Positions 6,033-10,249 of a DNA stretch of 10,249 bases are shown in pieces. Each line of letters starts with the position of its first letter. Position 1 is the stretch's first letter. This DNA is from Deltaproteobacteria bacterium (GTDB lineage: Bacteria; Desulfobacterota; Desulfobacteria; Desulfobacterales; ETH-SRB1). The position numbers and the translations under genes were made by a program. Below the pieces are notes generated by a model, which ran no database searches, was not told the DNA's origin, and saw only the letters and a program-made list of their open reading frames with translations. The stretch is taken from the NCBI GenBank assembly GCA_030627405.1, contig DAOUSD010000035.1, positions 1 to 10,249 on the forward strand, in the 5' to 3' direction.

Positions 6033-6589
6033 ATAAAGTAAAATTAAATCAAATGCTTAAGGCTGGCAAATCACAGAAGGCAATTGCTCAACTTTTCGGG
6101 GTTACAGCCGGAGCTATCAGCAAGGCCAAAAAGGAATTAAACCTCTGTGTAGTCAAAAATGTAGCTCTCGAAAATGCCGGACGTGTTGTTGACAAGAATC
6201 TTAATGCAGTGGACCAGCTCCAAAAAATCAACGATTACGCGAACGAGCTTCTTGACCTGCTCATGCGTTGGAGTCGCGGGGATAAAACCGCCCTACAGAT
6301 CCTTGAAAGCCAAGTTCGATATGTAAAGGTTAACGGAGAAGAAGAGCCGGTTAAAGAGTTTAAAATAAAAGACCCCCGTGAGCTGGCATTAAAAGCCATG
6401 GCAGAAATTCGGGGTCAATTAAAATTACAACTCGAAATCTTTCAAACCTTATACGACATGAAGGCCGTAGAGGAGTTTCAAACAGAAGTCCTTGAAGCCA
6501 TAGGGGAAGCAAGTCCAGATGTTAGAGTTAGAATCATTAACAAGCTCTCTCGTAAGCGGGCTATACGATCAACTATTAAGTTCAATTGA
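6014..6589 (+). CDS. terS: Phage terminase small subunit
   Basis: A 191-residue protein starting MPKPKIDKVKLNQMLKAGKS. Residues 11-42 form an HTH (SQKAIAQLFGVTAGAISKAK), which in small terminases binds the packaging site on phage DNA. The middle (about 65-110) and the region near 126-170 are helical and acidic, as expected for the oligomerisation part. The small subunit forms a ring and directs the large subunit to cut. Identification rests on size, the N-terminal HTH and the position directly before an unmistakable large terminase, with a 71-base overlap. No strong Shine-Dalgarno precedes ATG 6014, so it may depend on translation of the preceding coiled-coil frame, which would read through this start. 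Confidence 0.8.
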   Translation: MPKPKIDKVKLNQMLKAGKSQKAIAQLFGVTAGAISKAKKELNLCVVKNVALENAGRVVDKNLNAVDQLQKINDYANELLDLLMRWSRGDKTALQILESQVRYVKVNGEEEPVKEFKIKDPRELALKAMAEIRGQLKLQLEIFQTLYDMKAVEEFQTEVLEAIGEASPDVRVRIINKLSRKRAIRSTIKFN

Positions 6590-8120
6590 TCGAGAGTTCC
6601 GCGAACAAGACGACTGCAAAGCCTTCAGCGCCTACCAGAACGATCCGGTTGGTTTTGGCGAACAGGTCTTAGGCGAAATCTATACATCGGAAGTCAAGAT
6701 CTTGATGGAATCCGTGAGGGACCACCCTGTCACGATAGCAAAAAGCGCCAATGCCACAGGCAAGACTCACGCAGCCGCCCGCATTGCTATATGGTTCTAT
6801 AAAGTTTTTAATGAGTGTCAGGTTTACACGGCTGCCGCTCCACCGGAAAGCAACCTGAAAAAGTTGTTATGGGGTGAGGTTGGAAGTATCGCAGAGAGCC
6901 ATCCTAAAGTTTTTAAAGGGGATGGTCTAAAATCCCTGCATATTGAAAGATCAGCTCAACGCTTCATAACTGGTGTAACAATTCCAATGTCCGGCAGCGC
7001 AGCGCAACGAGAGGCTAAATTTAGCGGAAAGCATTCTCCTCATTTATTGTTCCTTGTCGATGAAGGTGATGCGGTTCCGGATGAAGTCTACAGAGGGATT
7101 GAAAGCTGTATGTCCGGCGGTCATGCGCGTCTATTGGTTATGTTCAACCCCCGGGCGGAAGCTGGTGAAGTACACCGGATGGAACGGAACGGCAGAGCAA
7201 ACGTTGTTCACTTGTCGGCCTTCAACCATCCAAATGTAACCACAGGTAAAGACCAGATCCCCGGCGCCGTGACCAGAGAGGCCACGATCAGACGTGTAAA
7301 TGAGTGGTGTAGACCTTTAGCGCCTGGCGAACAAGCTAACAGCGAATGTTTTGAGCTCCCCTCATTCCTGTCAGGTTTAACGGCAAAAAGCCAGAGCGGT
7401 CACGAATATCCACCCTTGAAACCAGGCTGGTACAAGATCATGGAGCCAGCCTTCAGCTATATGGTCTTGGGCCGGTACCCTGCACAGGGAAACACACAGT
7501 TAATTTCAAAGGACTGGATATCAAAGGCACGGGCAAGGTGGGATTTATACGTATCGGAATATGGAGAGATCGCTCCACGTCACACAAGCGCTGTTATGGG
7601 GCTGGATGTCGGAGAGTTTGGGACGGATGCAAACGTGGCTTGTTTTCGTTATGGTGGCTATATCGAGCGTCTTATTGCCTGGAGCGGTGTCGATACTGTT
7701 AAAACCGGAGATAGAGCCATAGCTGAATATAGGGGCAGAGATATTTCGAGGGTTAACGTTGATGCGACCGGCATAGGTGCAGGAGTCGCTCCCCATATGC
7801 AAAGGGGTAGCTGTTCGGCTCATCCGGTTAAAGTAGCGTCATCCCCCACAGAAGCTGTAGAATTGGGCGAATTCAAGATATTACGGGATCAGCTATGGTG
7901 GGCCTGCCGTGAGTGGTTGCGAACCGATAAAGGAGCAATGCTGCCACCTGATGAGTTATTGATTGAAGAGCTTGCGACACCGACCTATGAGGTTATTGAT
8001 GGCAAGATACGTATTATGAAAAAAGATACGATGAAAGAACTATTAAAGCGATCACCAGACAGGGCGGACGCACTTTGCTTGACGTTCGCAACGCCTGATC
8101 TGCTGTTCCCAAATCTGTAA
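6519..8120 (+). CDS. terL: Phage terminase large subunit (packaging ATPase-nuclease)
   Basis: A 533-residue DNA-packaging motor. The N-terminal ATPase has a Walker A variant SANATGKT (76-83), Walker B LLFLVDE (176-182, with D181 and catalytic E182) and a coupling motif at LLVMFNP (205-211). The C-terminal RNase H-like nuclease has its first acidic residue in GLDVGEFGTD (D363), the second in VNVDATG (D415) and the third in SPDRADAL (D517), so cleavage should be intact. It pumps DNA into the procapsid through the portal and cuts concatemers. ATG 6519 follows AGGGGAAG (about 6502-6509); the next in-frame ATG is residue 63, too far in. The overlap with the small subunit is 71 bases, longer than usual, but no closer start is available. 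Packaging type (cos or pac) cannot be told. Confidence 0.95.
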   Translation: MLELESLTSSLVSGLYDQLLSSIDREFREQDDCKAFSAYQNDPVGFGEQVLGEIYTSEVKILMESVRDHPVTIAKSANATGKTHAAARIAIWFYKVFNECQVYTAAAPPESNLKKLLWGEVGSIAESHPKVFKGDGLKSLHIERSAQRFITGVTIPMSGSAAQREAKFSGKHSPHLLFLVDEGDAVPDEVYRGIESCMSGGHARLLVMFNPRAEAGEVHRMERNGRANVVHLSAFNHPNVTTGKDQIPGAVTREATIRRVNEWCRPLAPGEQANSECFELPSFLSGLTAKSQSGHEYPPLKPGWYKIMEPAFSYMVLGRYPAQGNTQLISKDWISKARARWDLYVSEYGEIAPRHTSAVMGLDVGEFGTDANVACFRYGGYIERLIAWSGVDTVKTGDRAIAEYRGRDISRVNVDATGIGAGVAPHMQRGSCSAHPVKVASSPTEAVELGEFKILRDQLWWACREWLRTDKGAMLPPDELLIEELATPTYEVIDGKIRIMKKDTMKELLKRSPDRADALCLTFATPDLLFPNL

Positions 8121-8138
8121 CACAGGAGAATATTTAAC

Positions 8139-8798
8139 ATGTATAACGTTATAAATGCCAGAAAAACAAAACGGGGTATTTCTCACGACACCATTACCAC
8201 GGATGGCGAAACCAGGACTTCAAGTTATTCAGCAGTGCGTGGTGGATTGAGTTGGCCTATGGGCACTATGCCAGCCTATCATTGTATTCTTGGTGAGGAG
8301 CATATTTATTTCGATAGAGATGATCTGAGGGACCAGCGCGGGAAGCTTCACCTGCTATCCGAATGCGAATATCCTGGCCTTTCTATCGACCAGATGTTTG
8401 ACAAGTTGACGGATGACTGTGCTCGTTTATGCTGTAGTACGGTTTACACTCTTACCGAGGAAAAATACACAGACTACCTGGGAGCCTATCAAAACTTTTG
8501 CCATGAAAAAAAGATTAAGATAGGCAGGCTGGAGCAAGCTCCTTTTGCTGAGAATTTTCAACTGGGAGCATCGCTAATAAATGATTGGTTGAGAACCGGC
8601 AGCCTGATACTTCCCGAACAAAGCATAGTACGGGAGCAATTGAAACGGATCTCCAAACAGGAGCTTGCTGACAAGCCTGAAGACAAGTTTTACGCTATAA
8701 ACGGCCTGCGCTTTGCCGTTGCCGCCTTTCACAAGTTTAAGCCGGTTCGATACGGCGGAGCTTGGAGACGTAACCGCCACAGTGCGATGGCAATATAA
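8139..8798 (+). CDS. Terminase-nuclease-like protein without catalytic residues (hypothetical)
   Basis: A 219-residue protein with a good AGGAGA site (8124-8129) before ATG 8139, 18 bases after the large terminase. I do not recognise a named family. Its order of predicted elements echoes the nuclease domain of the preceding TerL: strands near YHCILGEEHIYFD (47-59) and KLHLLSECEY (69-78), a helix, strand STVYTL, then ASLINDWLRTGSLILPE (about 144-160) followed by helix and DKFYAINGLRFAVAAF (about 183-198). The TerL counterparts are CREWLRTDKGAMLPPDEL and PDRADALCLTFA. The positions of TerL D363 and D415 appear to be replaced (Gly/Glu and Tyr), so a catalytic role is unlikely. A structural or regulatory partner of the terminase is one inference; the resemblance is by eye. 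Confidence 0.6.
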   Translation: MYNVINARKTKRGISHDTITTDGETRTSSYSAVRGGLSWPMGTMPAYHCILGEEHIYFDRDDLRDQRGKLHLLSECEYPGLSIDQMFDKLTDDCARLCCSTVYTLTEEKYTDYLGAYQNFCHEKKIKIGRLEQAPFAENFQLGASLINDWLRTGSLILPEQSIVREQLKRISKQELADKPEDKFYAINGLRFAVAAFHKFKPVRYGGAWRRNRHSAMAI

Positions 8799-8867
8799 TG
8801 CGCCCCCGATAAATAAGAACAATCTAACCTTAATCTGAGGTAACAGCAAAAATAAAGGAAAACTATT

Positions 8868-9569
8868 ATGGAAAACAATAATGAATATGAAGGATTGACT
8901 GAAGCTGAAATTGCTGTCCTTAAGGAAGTAGAAGCGGAGGAAGTCCCTGACAAGGACGTTGAGGGGGAAGAAGCTAATGATAACAGGACGGGGGCAAGCG
9001 GTGGGATGGAAGAGCAAAAAGCCCCATCTACACCAGAAACTTTTGAGCCGATATTCGCCGAAGTTGATCAAGACAAACTCGACAGTCTGAAGGCTGAATT
9101 AGATGAAGCCAAACAGAAGTTTGAAGATGGTGACATCGACTATTTCAAGCTTGATGAAGCAAAAGATGCCTACAATGAGTTGAAGTGGACATCGGATTTC
9201 GCTCAAGAATCAAACCGAAACATGCGAGATGGGCGCTGGAAATTGGAACAGAATCGGTTTTTGGATGACAACAGCCAGTATAAAAGCAACGAATCATTGA
9301 ATGCAGCGTTCGTTGCCACGGTCAACAATCTTATTGCATCAGATGAAGGCTCCAGGATGTCTGACATGGAAGTCTTGTTAAGGGCTAAAGAGCAGGTTGA
9401 GGCCGCATTGCGGGGGCTTGATAGTACCTCAGCCCCCTCCGTAGCTGAGGACAATACTACTCATCATGCGGACGAGTTTGCGCATCTCGATAAACTGGAG
9501 GGAGCCGCCTATCAGGAGGCGATTGACAGTCTGAGCCGCGACCAGTTGACACGGTACGAAGACTTGTAA
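8868..9569 (+). CDS. Acidic scaffold-like phage protein
   Basis: A 233-residue, strongly acidic protein with AAAGGA (8854-8859) before ATG 8868. Residues 1-60 are Glu/Asp-rich and probably disordered (for example EVEAEEVPDKDVEGEEANDN), followed by a charged coiled-coil region (DQDKLDSLKAELDEAKQKFE, about 67-86), a helical middle, a low-complexity linker around residue 185-200 and a short C-terminal segment with a helical Leu/Asp pattern (DSLSRDQLTRYEDL). This layout is typical of phage capsid scaffolding or assembly proteins, where the C-terminus contacts the coat protein. The position among terminase and structural genes agrees. A portal gene would normally lie between terminase and scaffold; none is seen here. 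The role is an inference without a recognised family. Confidence 0.6.
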   Translation: MENNNEYEGLTEAEIAVLKEVEAEEVPDKDVEGEEANDNRTGASGGMEEQKAPSTPETFEPIFAEVDQDKLDSLKAELDEAKQKFEDGDIDYFKLDEAKDAYNELKWTSDFAQESNRNMRDGRWKLEQNRFLDDNSQYKSNESLNAAFVATVNNLIASDEGSRMSDMEVLLRAKEQVEAALRGLDSTSAPSVAEDNTTHHADEFAHLDKLEGAAYQEAIDSLSRDQLTRYEDL

Positions 9570-9578
9570 GGGGGTACT

Positions 9579-10082
9579 TTGCTTGAGTTTATAAAACCTG
9601 TATTTGGACTGGACTTTACTGAAGAACAGGAAACCTTTTATCTTCAAAACAACAAGACCGTGCTTGAGCTGTTTGCCTGTGTATGTGCAGTCACACCAGA
9701 CAAAGCCGAGCTTAAACAATGGCACTTGACCCAGAAACAGTGGCGGCAGTGTGTAATGGCGTCATTATTTGATGCTGGGACAGATATGACCTTTGAGACA
9801 ACGGACGATGACACAGGAGCAGCGAACACGGGTAGCCACAGGAAGGCTATTACCAGAGACGAAGCTTTCTATATCTTCGGTATTAACGACATTACAGACA
9901 GCGAGCTTGCCTTTATGACCGAGCTTTATAAGAACGATATTGATTTACATAAAAACACCTGCCTTGTGAGAACACGACAATCCGACCGTAAGAGATACAA
10001 CCTGTCAGAAAAACAGTGGCGCAAATGTATGGCTATGGCTATTTATGAATCTATAAGCGATATCTTTTGTTATGGATTATAA
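9579..10082 (+). CDS. Hypothetical protein of two tandem 62-residue repeats, TTG start
   Basis: A 167-residue protein beginning with TTG at 9579, four bases after AAGGGGG (9568-9574); no in-frame ATG occurs before about residue 60, so TTG is the reasonable start. Residues 9-70 and 100-162 align with a single one-residue gap: both start with FG, share spaced D, T, F, K, L, C and V positions, and end with LTQKQWRQCVMASLFDAGTD versus LSEKQWRKCMAMAIYESISD. The linker 71-99 is polar and acidic. This shows internal gene duplication. I recognise no family. Nine bases separate it from the scaffold-like gene, so it belongs to the same late run and may be a head or assembly factor. Confidence 0.7.
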   Translation: MLEFIKPVFGLDFTEEQETFYLQNNKTVLELFACVCAVTPDKAELKQWHLTQKQWRQCVMASLFDAGTDMTFETTDDDTGAANTGSHRKAITRDEAFYIFGINDITDSELAFMTELYKNDIDLHKNTCLVRTRQSDRKRYNLSEKQWRKCMAMAIYESISDIFCYGL

Positions 10083-10094
10083 GGACTGCCTGTA

Positions 10095-10202
10095 TTGAAC
10101 GTTCATGTCTCGGAGACTATCCCCTTTAGCCGATCATATTATAAGACTGAAGTTTCACGTTTTTTTTATAAGGCCGATATTGTAAATGCCATTATTGACT
10201 GA
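10095..10202 (+). CDS. Possible 35-aa ORF at the end of the run
   Basis: A TTG at 10095, nine bases after AAGGA (10081-10085), opens a 35-residue frame (NVHVSETIPFSRSYYKTE and on to NAIID) ending with TGA at 10200-10202. The gap from the previous stop is 12 bases, matching the compact layout. The composition is protein-like, but the frame is short and uses a rare start, so it may be chance. An ATG at 10104 in another frame gives only 26 residues of less convincing sequence. Confidence 0.3.
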   Translation: MNVHVSETIPFSRSYYKTEVSRFFYKADIVNAIID

Positions 10203-10249
10203 TATTTGGGCCAAATTGGATTTAATTTTATAGGAGTTTGCCTCTACAG
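10203..10249 (+). promoter_or_regulatory. Likely ribosome binding site of the next gene beyond the window
   Basis: TAGGAG at 10231-10236 ends an AT-rich 30-bp stretch, and no start codon at usable spacing occurs before the window ends. The next gene, possibly portal or capsid, probably starts at or just after 10249. Confidence 0.35.

Noticed and set aside
6994..7003. Extra GCGCAAC in the large terminase gene
   Set aside because: A single isolated copy inside a conserved coding region is expected by chance and is not part of the origin cluster.
8574..9071. 165-codon minus-strand open frame
   Set aside because: It overlaps two well supported + strand genes with good ribosome sites, has low-complexity Phe/Ser-rich composition and no ribosome site; it is an antisense shadow.
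9427..9450. Inverted repeat CCTCAGC...GCTGAGG with 10-nt loop
   Set aside because: It lies inside the coding sequence of the scaffold-like gene with no T run after it; seven base pairs in a linker region is likely chance.

Overview
The window looks like part of a prophage, or of a phage-like element or satellite, in a bacterium of moderate GC content. The host is probably Gram-negative, and Desulfobacterota-like is my weak guess from the general look of the proteins; no 16S, tRNA or housekeeping gene is present to confirm it. Every convincing gene lies on the + strand.

Layout. Positions 1-576 hold the 3' end of an IS1634-family (IS4 superfamily) DDE transposase, followed by an AT-rich 283-bp gap with a 20-bp palindrome and a candidate promoter. 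From 860 onward the genes form one tightly packed run with overlaps or gaps of at most 69 bp, and I see no convincing internal + strand terminator. The run opens with an AlpA/excisionase-like HTH protein (860-1090), a 45-aa small ORF (1103-1240), a SpoVG-like small phage protein (1237-1551) and a primase-helicase fusion (CHC2 zinc finger, TOPRIM, RepA-like ATPase, C-terminal HTH; 1523-3406). Next come a perfect 21-bp inverted repeat and a helically spaced array of GCGCAAC repeats (3413-3622), lying inside the 5' half of a zinc-ribbon ORF (3357-3989). A 25-aa ORF with an ATGA junction (3976-4053) leads into an SF2 DNA helicase (4050-5420). A coiled-coil protein follows, whose reading frame probably continues across an A8 run (5456-5971, continuing to 6032).

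The packaging and assembly part follows directly: small terminase (6014-6589), large terminase (6519-8120), a 219-aa protein that looks like a non-catalytic copy of the terminase nuclease fold (8139-8798), an acidic scaffold-like protein (8868-9569), a TTG-started protein made of two copies of a 62-residue unit (9579-10082), and a possible 35-aa ORF. No portal, capsid, tail, integrase or repressor gene is visible, so the neighbouring sequence decides whether this is a full phage, a phage-plasmid or a satellite.

How it may work (inference): the HTH protein and upstream operator control a long early-to-late transcript; the primase-helicase acts at the GCGCAAC repeat cluster as replication origin; the SF2 helicase helps fork or recombination processing; the terminase pair then packages the DNA. 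The strongest points for a second look are the repeat cluster with its hairpin, the A8 frameshift junction, the degenerate terminase-nuclease-like gene and the internally duplicated last gene.
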